Shown here piece by piece: positions 1 to 11,740 of a DNA stretch of 64,000 bases. The DNA lies in the NCBI RefSeq assembly GCF_000003815.2, contig NC_049981.1:9630649-9694648 (forward strand), read 5' to 3'. A model generated the notes under the pieces. That model was not told the origin of the DNA. It ran no database searches and worked only from the letters and a program-made list of their open reading frames with translations. Source of the stretch: Branchiostoma floridae. Its lineage: Eukaryota > Chordata > Leptocardii > Amphioxiformes > Branchiostomatidae. How positions within the stretch are numbered: position 1 is the stretch's first letter; each line of letters starts with the position of its first letter. Both the position numbers and the translations under genes were made by a program.

Positions 1-185
1 CACCCTGTAGGTCCACCCAGCTGACCGCAGGCCTGACATTGACCCTGAGGGGTCAGAGGGCCGACTGGACCCAGCTGGTGGCCCTGTACCTAATGACCGG
101 TAGCATATCTGTATTTATTGATACTCAAGCAGGAATGTTCGCCACTGATGGGAAAGATATTGTATGTGACATCGCTCTCATTTAG
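1..185 (+). other. GC-rich segment, possible terminal coding exon
   Basis: The first 110 bases are clearly richer in G+C than the DNA that follows. Two + frames are open. One runs from base 3 to a TAG at 183-185; the other starts after a TAG that could itself be a splice acceptor (ctgtag at 5-10) and reads about 31 polar residues to a stop near 106. A gene entering from the left and ending here would explain the composition, but I recognise no domain and the minus strand is also open. Treat it as a hint only. Confidence 0.18.
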
Positions 186-1397
186 CCAAGCTTTCAGTTT
201 CAGAGAGGCCCACCCAAGGCCAGACCAATTTGTATCTTTGGTTCTAGTGCATTTTTAGGCAAAGACAAACCTATCTATTTTGTGATGGCTTCAGAAACCC
301 AGCAGCTTGTTTTTGCACAGTGCACAAGCACTAGAAATACGTAATTGTTAATGAAAAAAATGCTGAAAAGAGGATTATGTCTTTGCCATGAATGAAGGTT
401 TTGTTCTCAAGAATATTTTTTATTTTGGGGCTAAGTAAAATGTTACAAAATGGGGCTTTTAAACAAGGCTTTCATGTTTAAAACTCTCTTTCCCAGCCAT
501 ATACCAACTGTTACCAGAGAGTTGAGTATTGGCAGGTCTACTTGAATGAATATGTGTGGCCCTATGCTCCCTCTATCCATCCTAATTGTTTATTAACTAT
601 AGGTTACTGAGTCCACCACCTACAAGTAATATGCTACAATTACCCTGAAATAAGGCAGGGCGCAACCCACTTTCTTTCATGCCGGCGTTCAAAATTAGAG
701 ATCGATATGGCAAAAGTAATGCTGCGTAACGTAAAATTAGCCCAATCCGTCAGTCCTCAAGTGGTTGGTTGATCGAGTGGCTTTCTGTGGCATAGGTGAA
801 CGAGATTGGGCATTGTAATGCGCAGGGCGATGGGTAATAGGGAGTGTTGTGTTGTATGCGACGCTAGGCAATTGGAAGGAATGGACTAGCACTGAAGAGG
901 GGACGTTAAGTAGGAACTGTCACGAACCAGGACACACATCATTACAAGTGGTATGGATTGCTACGTTAAGTAGACCTGTTGAAACATATGAGGCTGTTGG
1001 GAGGGGAAATGAAGCGAGGAGTTGCGCGCCATTGGTCGTTAGGACGGAACGTACCATGAAGTGTTGAAGGGGTGCCAAGTAGCTGTCCAGGCAGTTCTGG
1101 GTGGGAAAATCGCTTTGGCAGCCTGCCGTAATGCACAACTAAATGACATAAAGTAGATAAATCTCAGTTAGATAATGCTGCGCTAATTGTATTGGATCAA
1201 AGCCATGTGGCAAGACCTTTTCATTGCATCCGACTTTTCAATATTTTACACTCTCGCTTCACTCAAATTTAATTACTGTGGGCAAGACTTGAAAGCCTAT
1301 TTCTACTGGTCTAGTGTAAGATTATGGAATTTGCTGTGCCAAAATCGTTTTTATCACTGGAAGGCCTTAAACTAGTTAAAGAATCGTTTCAAAGTGT
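186..1397. other. No supported gene
   Basis: AT-rich DNA without a recognisable exon. From about 650 to 1150 the CpG content rises, and a short motif, acgttaagtag, occurs twice about 60 bp apart (near 903 and 963), which suggests an old repeat rather than a gene. The short open frames on both strands here overlap each other and match nothing I know. Confidence 0.4.
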
Positions 1398-1785
1398 TAT
1401 ACCGGCTATACAGATATGGACATAGAAGCTGGTCAGTGGCATGTTTCTCTGTAAGGCGGTTATACAGATACAGGTACAGAAGCCAATGTGTTACACCAAA
1501 AGGCAGTTTTATTTGTTATTCAGATACAGATGTAGAAGCTAGTGTGATACACTGAATTGCAGTTATATCAGCTATACAGATATAGATACAGATGCTGCTG
1601 TGTTACATTGAAAGGCAGTCGTACTGGCTGTACAGATACAGAAGCTGGTATATAGGTATATAGAAGCTGTTGTGTTGTACTAAAAGGCAGTAAGTTATAC
1701 TGGCTGTACAGATACAGATACTGGTGTGTCATATGTACATTGAAGGGTGGCTATACTGGCTATACAGATACAGGCGGACAGCTGG
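1398..1785 (+). repeat. Degenerate ~60-bp tandem repeat, about 6-7 units
   Basis: The core ggctatacagatacagata recurs with substitutions and small indels, each time followed by an aagctg-like block, a tgtgttacac block and a aaaggcagttatac block. Units lie near 1400, 1455, 1515, 1570, 1625, 1690 and 1755. They are too diverged for a recent array, so this is an old minisatellite. No coding frame persists through it. Confidence 0.8.
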
Positions 1786-2654
1786 CCATACTTGTGTAAG
1801 TGAACATTTTAATTTTAAGGCCATGGAAATCCCTACAGTGGGCAGTTCATTCATGCAAGCTTTCATCCCTCTCTAGCTTTTCTTTCAAAAATTGGAGTCA
1901 GCAATGCATCCGCTCCTTGGAACCCACATAACCCGAGAACTAGGAGGGCTTTTGATTCAGCAAAGTCAGCTGTTTCTGCTTGGTTGAGCGGAACTTGGTG
2001 AGGGCTTAGGACTACTCACACTCAGAGTCACAGTGTACACAAGTCTTCACTTTTGAGCAACCAAGAACCTGGAAAAAACCTAGCTATCAAACCCTGGAAG
2101 TACATGTCTCAGTGTTGCACAGGAAGAACAATAAATATATATACAATGCAAAATGTACAAAACATACTGTAACATGATATTTTTAGATGCCTAATAGTGA
2201 CTGTGTTTTTCATCAACTATTAGTATTATTCTGTTTGATAGAGTAGTTGAAGATATACGATAGCCATGAAATATTTGGGAAGGCTGACAGCACAAATGGA
2301 GCAAGAACTTGTGACTGACATAACATATTGCCAGTTTGCTTTGGGCTTGTACCATTTGAATACTTGTTAACGACAAGTCCTTCAGATGGTGGCGTTCTGC
2401 TTCAGGTGCTACAGGTGGGCTGTCACCTGTCTGCCCACCTGTTCCATATCAGGTGTCAATAATGTTTACCTGTATACCTCCGCCCCTACCATACCCAGCC
2501 ATCCGGCCAATCCACACTAATTAAATTCCGGCCGGTTTATAAACAAGACCACTGAGGTGTGTAGGTGCCCGTGCAGATGAGAGTCACTGATAGAAATTAC
2601 CTGTCATTTGGACAGGTGTGTACCTGCCATCCGGACAGTTGTGTGTATACAGGT
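1786..2654. other. No supported gene
   Basis: Non-repetitive AT-rich sequence. A 61-codon minus-strand frame at 2191-2376 has no splice context or domain. The cluster caggtg/cacctgt at 2400-2650 recurs six or more times (E-box-like CANNTG words), probably part of a degraded repeat next to the SINE that follows. Confidence 0.35.
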
Positions 2655-2925
2655 ATGATGGCCTTGTGGTTAGGGTGGTTGACTCAAATCATGTGGTTGA
2701 ATCTCTGACAGAACTTGGTGTCGTGCCCTTGGGAAAAGCACTTCACACGAATTTCCTAGCTTGGCCCAGGTGTACCAATTGTCAGTTATTGACGTCCCTC
2801 GGATAGTATGTTCAAAAGAGGTTCGTGTTTGAGGAGTGCCACACCTCATGTGCATTAAAAGAACCCACCACACTTACCAAAGCGAGCAATAGTTCATCCC
2901 AGTGTGAAACCTCATAGTCCAGTCT
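2655..2925 (+). mobile_element. tRNA-derived SINE copy
   Basis: The 5' part resembles a Pol III internal promoter: an A-box-like ttgtggttagggtgg at 2664-2678 and a B-box-like gtggttgaatctctg at 2692-2706. Next come a cttgggaaaagcacttcac block and an aaaagaacccaccacac block, both shared with other copies in the window (for example 13251 and 24603). The A-to-B distance is shorter than in a tRNA, so this copy carries a deletion. Confidence 0.65.
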
Positions 2926-4335
2926 TACTTAGCTTGTACGTACAGTTAAAAACTGGAGTGTTATACCTAAAGGTGGTTTACTGGTCATGCAAAACAAACA
3001 AACAAACAATATGTCTGAGTCATCACTAGGGGGCTAATGAGAAATTAGGATAATGATTTAAGTACAAAACTAGTCAAGATTGTATCCATTTGCCTTGGTA
3101 GAAAGGATCCTATGAATGGAAAAGACAGTATTAGTGCACTATTACTCAGATTTCTTATCAGACAAATTACCGTAATCCCCAAACAGAATACTTCCTGATT
3201 TTTGTCTACTTCAAATCTTTTAATGACAGAACGTAATCCTTAAATGACTCCAGATGTAATCCCAAAGTGTTTGAACATAGTCCTTTGTACAAGAATGTAA
3301 CAGAAGGATTGTTGAGAAAATTGCTGTTTGCCATTTTTGATGATGGAAGACTTTAAATTTAAATTTAAATGTGCATAGTTGGTACAGCCTGAACCCAACA
3401 TACATACTACTGGAAAGGGTTGCAGTGCTTAGGATGGGACGTTAAGCCATGGTCCACTGTTCATTGTGCCTCTAATGGCGCTAGAGAATTTTGCCAGTAC
3501 AATGAACCTGTGAATACTGTATATATAGTGTCTGTCTTGTCCGACACAAACAGTAGAAGAGTAGCTCTTCAGTGAGTTAAAGCGATTCGATAACACTTCC
3601 GTTTTTAACCTCTGTACCTGATGTTAAATTTAGGTACACAGTCCGAATGACAATGATGAAATGTCAGGTAAGTTGGCATTGTCTGCTGTATAAAGGATGG
3701 CATCACAGCCTTTTGTATTGAAGATTAAACTTTTATCCCATGGCCTTCTGCGTTAAAACGGAGTGGTATGCAGATATCCCTCGAGGATACGTCTTCCCCG
3801 CGACCGTTATATCGATCCTGGCCTGAGTTCGTTCAATCAGTTTGCCTATTTTTAGAAAGAGGCATACCATACTGTGTTCTTTAGTAATAAAGGAAAATCC
3901 TTCTTTATGACTTCTTTAATATTCCATGTGATATAAAAGTATTATCTACAAATCCAATAATTTCTTATCCCTAGCTGTTATGAACACAAGTTTAGTAGGG
4001 AGATATTTCATGTGACTTCTTCAGTTCTTGTAGCTATTCTTATCTCAAGATGTTAAGAAAAGAGTTATATTGGAATGTCTTGCGTGATCCTATTCTACAT
4101 GGCTGCGTTAATTTGCTCGTCAATACCTCGAAGTCAGGCTTAGAGATAGACTGGGTGATACGTAAATGACTAGAGAGATATGATTTGATAGTGGAGGGCT
4201 ACCGGTAAACCAATATTTGAAATTTTACAAAGACAACAGATAACGAAATAGCCTAGCAGTTGTTCGAAATTTTATGTATCAATTTTTTGTATACAACTTA
4301 TAGCTGGAAGTACTTAAAATCTGACTTTACTGCAA
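2926..4335. other. No supported gene
   Basis: Includes a small (aaac)n run near 2994-3008 and a palindromic aaatttaaatttaaat tract at 3355-3370. I see no exon with paired splice sites and a recognisable protein. Confidence 0.35.
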
Positions 4336-4517
4336 TACTGCAAATGCTTTTAAATTTGCAGTGATTTAATTTCCTGATAGGGTGAAAAATATTTTGCCTG
4401 TTAAAGGTGGTTTGAAGTCACTGTCCAGCAATGGAAACACTGGTTTGATGTCCAAACATTCGCATTCACCACAAAAATTGTGAGCATAAAACTGTGTAAA
4501 TTTCAAGAATTACAGTA
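4336..4517. mobile_element. MITE-like element, TACTG..CAGTA family
   Basis: The left end tactgcaaatgctttt is roughly inverted at the right end (ttcaagaattacagta), and the interior has the family's tgcagtgatttaattt block. Related copies sit at 18170-18365, 18932-19022, 39622-39814 and 41495-41669. Ends of TA-CTG...CAG-TA form would fit a Tc1/mariner-type target duplication, but the copy is diverged and no transposase is present. Confidence 0.5.
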
Positions 4518-4541
4518 TCTGTGTATCTTGTTGGTTAGTTA

Positions 4542-4908
4542 GGCCACACCAATTTAATTTCTTGGTTCACGGATTTTTTCATAAAAAATATGGAGCGAGA
4601 GGGCGAAATAAAAATAAAAATAAAAATTGTAAAATGGTTGGGGTAAAGGTAACGGCTAATCCAAAACATGAAGAAAATAAGTTTTCAGCTTGAAAGAAGT
4701 ACAAAAACACTATTCTTGTATAGTAACAGCACCTGTACCCATACTTTAAGGAGCTTATAATATAAAGGCCAATTTGCTACACCAGAAAGTTGGTGAATAG
4801 TTTCATTAATGGTGAAAATTTGCTGAGTGGTAATTTTTATTTTTATTTTTTTTTCCAAAAAATAGGAGCGAGCGAATCCGTGAACCAAGAAATTAAATTG
4901 GTGTGGCC
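4542..4908. mobile_element. PIF/Harbinger-type MITE with perfect 34-bp TIRs
   Basis: Bases 4542-4575 and 4875-4908 are perfect 34-bp inverted repeats beginning ggccacaccaatttaattt. The element is 367 bp long and flanked by the trinucleotide TTA on both sides (4539-4541 and 4909-4911). A 3-bp TTA/TAA duplication is the PIF/Harbinger signature. Next to each TIR lies an A/T-rich tract (aaataaaaataaaa and its complement) that extends the inverted symmetry imperfectly. There is no coding capacity, so it is non-autonomous. The intact TIRs suggest fairly recent movement. Confidence 0.88.
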
Positions 4909-5129
4909 TTACAGCAGAATTTTAAAACATCTGGGCTAATTGCAGGCACTGTTTGCTGTGAAAATCCCTCTGGATGGAAAAGGTAGCAAATGAGCAATCC
5001 TGAGGTGCTTTCAAAAGGTGTGGTCCATGAAAATGAGGGTCATTATAGAGATAATATAGCAACAATAGGGTGATATATCAGGCAAGACAGGTGAGATAAC
5101 GAAACAGGAGCCAGGTAAAATAAGGGTAA

Positions 5130-5675
5130 TAGAGTAAGGAGACAGGACCTTCCCTTGATTGACATCCTTTGTAACCAATCAGAATATCTGGTCTTTGATT
5201 CAATCATTGAACCCTGTTGTGATGTCATATCATTTTTTTTAGACAGAGCCTTCTGTTAATTGACATTCTTATTAGCCAATCAGAACCTCTGATCTTTGAT
5301 TCAATCATCGAACACTGTTTGTTCCTATTTTGGGGGGGCCTATTCCCTTGATTGACATTCTTAGTAGCCTATCAGAATATCTGGTCTTTGATTCAATCAT
5401 TGGACGATGATTGAACCTCCATTGATGGCAGAGATCAATTTCGGCCATTTTCAACAGTTAGTCAGGAATAATGTATAAAGACAATAAAAATGTATTGTGA
5501 AGTCAAAGCTATAAAGGTAGTCAAGTAAGGAGACAGGGCCTTCTGTTGATTGACATTCTCATTAGCCAATCGGAAACTATGATCTGTGATTCAATCAGTG
5601 ATATTGGCAGATCATATTTCGGACAATTGGCATGATTAATCAGAAATAATACATCCAGACAATGGAAATGTCCCT
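5130..5675 (+). repeat. Four-copy ~60-bp repeat with CCAAT-like core
   Basis: Copies start near 5146, 5249, 5338 and 5535. Each has a gacaggg(c)cttc lead, then ttgattgacattctta, a gccaatcagaa core (inverted CCAAT box), and gatctttgattcaatcat. Copies three and four share a further downstream block (gcagatca..tttcgg and agacaat.aaaatg), so the original unit was probably nearer 180-200 bp and copies one and two are truncated. Spacing is uneven (about 103, 89 and 197 bp). Confidence 0.8.
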
Positions 5676-5760
5676 CTGCTGAAGACAAGCATGCAGGATA
5701 ACAGGTGGTTCTAGGAAAGGTCATGACCTGGAGGTTAGGTGGGATCACATACCTGCCCTA

Positions 5761-5788
5761 GACCCCCCTCCCCCCCCCCCCCCCCCCT
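5761..5788. repeat. Poly(C) tract
   Basis: A near-pure C run broken by a single T. Such runs are assembly-fragile. A matching poly(G) run occurs at about 6366-6380. Confidence 0.9.
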
Positions 5789-8700
5789 ACTGTGGACAGG
5801 AACATGCCCCAGGCACCCTCCACATACTGTGAATTGATTTATGACATGGTGGTTTTATTTTTGCTGTAGAAGGATATTTTTGCTGTGAATTTGTGGTTGA
5901 AACGCTTGCAGCAGTTACATAGTGGCAACACATATTCATAAGGGGGGTTGCAGCTTAAAAACAATGAAATATGCAAACTACATGCATGATCTTTAGGGTA
6001 TTGCAAAATTTAGGTGCTCCGAACTTACTGTATCGTTTCGACTTTTGAAGAGTTTGAAAACTCATTTCTCCCTATACATTGCACTCTTTCAACTTCTTGG
6101 TGATTTCTTATTTGACTGATATGCAGTTATAAAGTAACAGAGTTGTATAAAGCTTCATTGTAACTTATCAATGATGAAGACTAATGATTTTCATCTTTTT
6201 CTTTCCATGTGCTGCTTCTCTCATCTACTGTTGTCACTACAGGTAAGTCTGGAAAACTTTGATATTACTCTTAAGACAAATGCTACGTAAAGAGTTTATC
6301 TGATCTTTCCATAAGGTGATTTATGGAGGAAGTATTGTAGTAAGAAAATGTGCATTTTGGAAGGTTGGGGGGGGGGGGGGTATGGGATTGTAGAAAAGAA
6401 AGGTAACATGGTTGTTACTATCTGGATGTGTATTTTGGAATGTGTGTTGCAATGAATGCTGGGATGCTTCCATTCCCACCTCTGTAGTATAGTTATTTCT
6501 TTTACCCTGGGTACAAAATCAAACGCTTTATTGCAGAATGGATCAACTCTAACTACGGTATATACCACAGCTGCTTAGTCTCACACAGGTTCTAATAATA
6601 CATGAATCCCGCCATATCTTCATAGTTGATATTATTTTGTAAACTTAACGTCTATTGGGAAGGTTTTGTGACTGTAGTGGTGGGAAATAAACCAGCTGTG
6701 GCTGTTAATGGCTGCTCGAGGACAATGGCTCTCACATTGTTTATCACAACGTAAACTGCCCTTGGAGCTGTATCGGTACCAAACACTCAGCTGAAGCTTT
6801 GCAAATGCTGTTCCTCGATAAACAATGCCTTTTATCTGGCTAACTGTTGAGATGTCTGGGCCTGAGATTTGTTAGGGGCAACACTAACCGTCCTTGCTCT
6901 GTCAATGCAAGTGTTGTTGGGAATGGATGCAGTTCTTTCCTAGAAGTCCACATCTATATCACATGGTCTATCTGCATTTCACAAGACCTATCAAAATTAA
7001 TTTCTAATTATGGTCCTGAAAAATTATGGTTGGGAGATAGGGATTGCCTTTTTTTATTTATTTTGTATTGTTACTCTATCAGGATACTGGTATTTTTAAC
7101 ATCGTATGGAAAACGATTCTATAGTGTTTTTCATCACTCAGATGTCAGATCGAAAGCGGTCGGACAAAAGAAAGGCTGCTTTTGGCAGGTTTTTGCTAGG
7201 GTTGGTCGATTAAGCAGAAACACAACATTTTTTTCCTATGCCCAACTGAAGTCCCCCATGATTCCACTGTCCTTTGAGTCCAGATAATCAAAAGGAGGTT
7301 TTGAAAAGTCCCTCTTGAGCACAAGTGAAAAGCACTTTTGTCTGCTAGTTAGATAAAAGGAAATGGTTTAACAAAAAGCTGTAGGATTCTTCCCTGATCT
7401 GTTGTGTATAGAGCCGGATGGAAACACTGCGTGGGGTTGTACTTAAAAGTACTGCGCTGTTACTTTCAACTGTAGTAGAAACAATTCTGCTTCACTCGAA
7501 CGAAATGTAAGGACTACCATATTTTCTTGAATAAAGTACTCACTTTTAAGCTTGTTTAAAAGGTGCTGTAAGTTATTGCCAAGGTGCATGCTTTATTTGA
7601 GGTTATAGCAGGGAAAGTGGGAAAAGGACCTCAAATAGAGCAAATCAGTTCTAGGAAAGTATTTACATATTGTTTTTGGGTGCTACAAAGAATATATAAA
7701 GGTACAAACCACAAAGGGAAACATGTGATTTCTAGAAAAGCTCTACGTAGTGCAATATCTGCCTTTTCACTTAGCAGAAAAAAAGGGATAATATTTTCCA
7801 TCAAAATTATTTGATGTTTTTGATCTTCTCTTAGAGATTGCAATGTTTTTTATCCTCTAAAAAGTTGCTATGATTTGATTCTGCTCTTCAAAAGGATGTA
7901 GCACACTTTGATCTTTCTGAAAAGGTCGCGCTTTAAATCACTTCTAGCCAGACAGAGAGCAACATCATAGTCTTAAATGTCATGCGTTTTAATGTAGATA
8001 ATAAAAATCTCCGAAGAATATTTCTTTATCAGTTTGTAAGCCCAGAAATCAACCTTAAGTGGAGGAGAAAAGGACAGACTGAGATCCGGACCCATTTGTG
8101 GCATCCCCTATGAAGAAGTCTCTTCCTTTGAGACTTTCTGTCTGATCTAGCTTCAAACGTTTGCCTTATCATGGAGGTTGCTTTGAAGTTGTTGAGCATT
8201 ACCGCGTGCATTGCTGGAACTGAATGCTGGTTGGTCGGCGCAGGATTTAGTGTTGGCTGCACAGGTGTTTCATAATGTTAACGAAATGCTGGCACACGCA
8301 CAGGCCTGAGCCGCCAATTGTTCGCTAATCCCGTCATATTGGCTCAAACATGCTTCCCATAGTGCCCCCTGATCCCCCATAATGCCTTGTAAAACAGGGA
8401 TGATTTGCAGGAGGTTTTTGAAAAGCATGCAGATGTTTACTGTCAAATCATCGTCCTTTGTAGAGAAGTTGTCTGGGATGATAGGATATCCTGTCTTATT
8501 TGAACTAGATTTGAAGTTGAAATATTGACTGAAGACAACATATGGTACAAAATGTTAAATCTTTTCTTTAGGGTAGGCCCTGTCTTGTTTTCAGTGCCAC
8601 CAGCCTCCATTCAGGAACGACACATACATTGTAACAAGGTACGAACTAGAAAGGCCGACATTTGCTTAAGAGCAAATACAGCATATTTCAGCCATACCCC

Positions 8701-9737
8701 TTCCCACGCAACATTGGACTGTTCCAAATCACCCCTGCGCAAAAATGGAACATCCTCTTAACAGTACATTATCCCCCAAAGTGGACTGGTATTGTGAATT
8801 GATTCCAGGTAAAGACAGAGCTTGCTTCTATTTTTCAGAAAATGACAATAATCACACCTTCCATTCAGAAAATTTTCATCATGACTGAAAATTGTTGAAT
8901 GACTTCATGTAATGTCATTAACAATTTTCAGTACGATAACTAGGTGTAAGTTTAAAAAAGTATAAGCTCCTTGTGATGTGGGTACATTTATTATTGCAGT
9001 GAACTTTTTTTATTCAAGTAGGGCATACGATTTAATAATTATCAAGCAGGTGCAGGTACTGTAGGAGCGTTTGTTTTCTTCAAGCTGTAAAACTGTTAAA
9101 CTGTTTTACTTTGTATGCAATCAGCCATCGAGCCTATTCTTATTTTAGTTTAACAACTCAGTCCTGCCAGACCCGGAAGATACGATTGAACCTTGTTCGA
9201 GGATTTATTTTCGTCTGTCTGTTCAGTCTGTTCATACCCTGGCGCTGAGAGTGTTTTATTGTGCTGAAACTCTGGCAGTTTAAAGTTACTTACAATTTAA
9301 ATGTTCAAAGTTTATGTCAAACAAGAACAGCACTAGGAACACATACATTTGCTCTGGAGAAAATACAGCAGTTTTCGCAAGTTCCAGTCCAGTGATAGAA
9401 ATGTGGCCACTATAGACAGGTGGTCACTATAGAGAAAAATGCTGATCTATTGACTAGGAGCCATACGTTACACAGGATTTCAGTACACTGATCATTAATC
9501 ATATAAACATTGCACAGGTAAGCCAATTGTTTAGATGTACAATTAAGTTCAAATAATTCTGAAGAGAAATATTGATGAGAAAATAATCATTCTCGCCACT
9601 GTCTAACTTATAATTACGTATCAAAACTAAACGCAGATTTTCTAACTAACGCACCTTTCGCCGACTTCATCAAAGGACCGAAGATACTAGCGCTATATAA
9701 ATAAGCGCTTCAACTAAGGATGGCAACCCGTACAATA
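5789..9737. other. No supported gene in ~3.9 kb
   Basis: Contains a poly(G) run at about 6366-6380 and several open frames, the largest 146 codons at 6847-7287 (+). That frame has no recognisable domain, no start context and no splice logic, and its composition matches its surroundings. Near 9400-9435 the words ggccactatagacagg and ggtggtcactatagag match the mariner-like MITE family seen intact at 50211-50387, so a decayed copy lies there. Confidence 0.35.
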
Positions 9738-10440
9738 TTTTTGTATACTGTTGAGCTATTTTTTGTTGTTTATGAGGTTTTAGTTGTCTTTGAAGCTTTG
9801 ACCCGAAATATTTTAAAGTCAAACTGCTGAAAAGAAGTAAGTGACTGCTACGATTATCGTAGATATGGCCCTAAAAAAACTGATAAAAGAAGCCTTCTCA
9901 ATAGTCTAAAATGCAAGAGCTTCCGGGGGGGCTTCGCCCACCTGGGTCCCCCCCACAGTGGCCCTGCCCCTGGACCCCGCCAGGGACATTCCGGACCCCT
10001 GTCCGACGCTTTGAAAAAATCCTGGCGAGAAGTCTGTACGGCCTGAGTCTTCAAGTTAACGTATTGTGTGGTCCCGCTTATGAATATTAATTAGCCGTTG
10101 CTTTCCTCTTCGCTGATTGGCTGAACCATTAATTGAATTAACTCTTCCTGCCGGCTAGACGCAGGTGCAGATGTCGGCTCTGTGGGGTGAATGTCCGAAA
10201 GGTCATGGCATGGAGAACGAAAGAAAAGCAATTTCCCCTAAAAAAAGTGCTGTAATTAAGCCTTTTACAGTACTTTATGCCAAAAATTTTACTTGGATCA
10301 TTTTACCAACTATGTTATGCCTATCTATACCAAATGTTACTCATACCAGGGTACAGGGGTGCAAAATATACCGTTATAAGACCGTCAACAACAGTCGCAC
10401 GGAGCTAACAGCGCAGCGAAAATACCATCGCTAGCGTTTC
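9738..10440 (+). repeat. Copy A of a ~633-bp duplicated element
   Basis: This block parallels 10450-11000 with about 633 bp between corresponding bases (for example tgaatattaattagcc at 10081 and 10714). Shared landmarks in order are tatactgttga, gactgct.cgattatc, tagtctaaaatgc, a gggcttcgc block, cttatgaatattaattag followed by ctcttcgctgattggct (inverted CCAAT box), and atgcctatctatacca. The dense AT palindrome next to a CCAAT box looks like a control region of a mobile element. No TIRs were found. Confidence 0.7.
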
Positions 10441-10449
10441 AACTTCGGA

Positions 10450-10930
10450 TAACAAGTTATAAGTTATACTGTTGAACTCAGTAACGTTAAAGTTTGTTTT
10501 TAGTTGCCTTTGACGGTTTGACCTGAAATAGTGTTACGCTAAACTCCTGAAGAGAAGTTAAGTGACTGCTGCGATTATCATATATATAGATATGCCCCTA
10601 AGAACTGATACAATATAAAGCCTTCTGAATAGTCTAAAATGCGAGAGCCTTAGGCGGGCTTCGCTCCCCCTGGCGGGAACACTGCTATATACGGGATCAT
10701 GAGGCCCCGCTTATGAATATTAATTAGCCTTTGGCCTCCTCTTCGCTGATTGGCTAGGTCTTTGATTCAATTAACTCTCCGGCTGACGCGCACAGGTGTG
10801 GCTCTGTGCGGGGTCACGGAAGGTCACGTCAGGAGGCCAAAAGAAAACAAATTTCCCCTCAGAAAAGTGCCAAAATTAATCATTTTAAAGTTGTTTATGT
10901 CAAAATTTTTACTTGAATCTTGTTACCAAG
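10450..10930 (+). repeat. Copy B of the ~633-bp duplicated element
   Basis: This is the second, slightly shorter copy of the block at 9738-10440, with the same landmark order. Unlike copy A, it continues into an expanded tandem array (10930-11500). The pair is a direct duplication. Confidence 0.7.
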
Positions 10931-11500
10931 TATCTAATGCCTATCTATACCAATTTTCAGGTCATTTAATTGCAATACCAGGGTACAGGAGCCAAAAGTG
11001 TCCTTTTTTGGTCAAAAATTGGCCAAAAATCGCAAAAATAAGCATTTTGTTGCACTGTACACCAGAAGTGTTATTGAATTTATATGAAGGGATTATCAAG
11101 GCACATCTGTGTCAAATTTCAGCTCATTCGGTTGCTATACCAAGGTACAGGAGCCAAAAGTGTCCTTTTTTGGTCAAAAATTGGTCAAAAAATCGCAAAA
11201 ATAAGCATTTTGTTGTACTGTATACCAAAAGTGTTATTGAATTTATATGGGGGCATTATCAAGGCACATCTCTGTCAAATTTCAGCTCATTTGGTTGTAA
11301 TACCAGGGTACAGGGGCCAAAAGTGTCCTTTTTTGGTCCAAAATTGGTCAAAAAATCGCAAAAATAAGCATTTTGTTGTACTGTACACCAAACGTGTTAT
11401 CGAATTTATATGGGGGCATTATCAAGGCACATCTCTGTCAAATTTCAGCTCATTTGGTTGTAATACCAGGGTACAGGGGCCAAAATATACAGTTTTGGTC
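10930..11500 (+). repeat. 163-bp tandem array, about 4 units
   Basis: The word ggtacaggrgccaaaa occurs at 10982, 11144, 11307 and 11470, giving periods of 162, 163 and 163. Each unit has ttatcaaggcacatctgtg, tcaaatttcagctcattygg, a variable taccagggtacagg core, a ttttttggtcaaaaattgg block and aaaataagcattttgtt. Because 163 is not a multiple of three, frames open in the array (205 and 139 codons) are repeat artefacts. Copy A carries one unit-like core at about 10345. Confidence 0.9.
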
Positions 11501-11740
11501 TAAAATTGACCAAAAAATCTCAATAAAATCATTTTAGAGGCAGATATGAAAAAACTGAGAAAAAAGCATCAAGGTATTGGCCCATTCTACCCCTGTGCCA
11601 AATTTCAGGTCATTCGGTCCAGGAACGGCGGAGATGAATCACTTTGAAGATTTGACAGGAGAAAGAAAGAAAGAAAGAAAGAAAGAAACATTACGAATAC
11701 AATATATTTCACCATACTATGTATGGCTGAAATATAAAAA
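11501..11740 (+). mobile_element. Element tail with (GAAA)n run
   Basis: After the array come a last diverged unit (caaatttcaggtcattcggt at about 11599), a short unique stretch, and a pure (gaaa)n microsatellite at 11661-11688, then cattacgaatacaatata. A short tandem tail after a conserved block suits the 3' end of a SINE or other retroposed element. I cannot name the family. Confidence 0.45.

Noticed and set aside
6847-7287. 146-codon + open frame
   Set aside because: No start context, splice sites or domain; composition matches the flanking noncoding DNA.
10750-11503. Overlapping + frames of 205 and 139 codons
   Set aside because: They read through a 163-bp tandem array whose period cycles the frame; repeat artefact.
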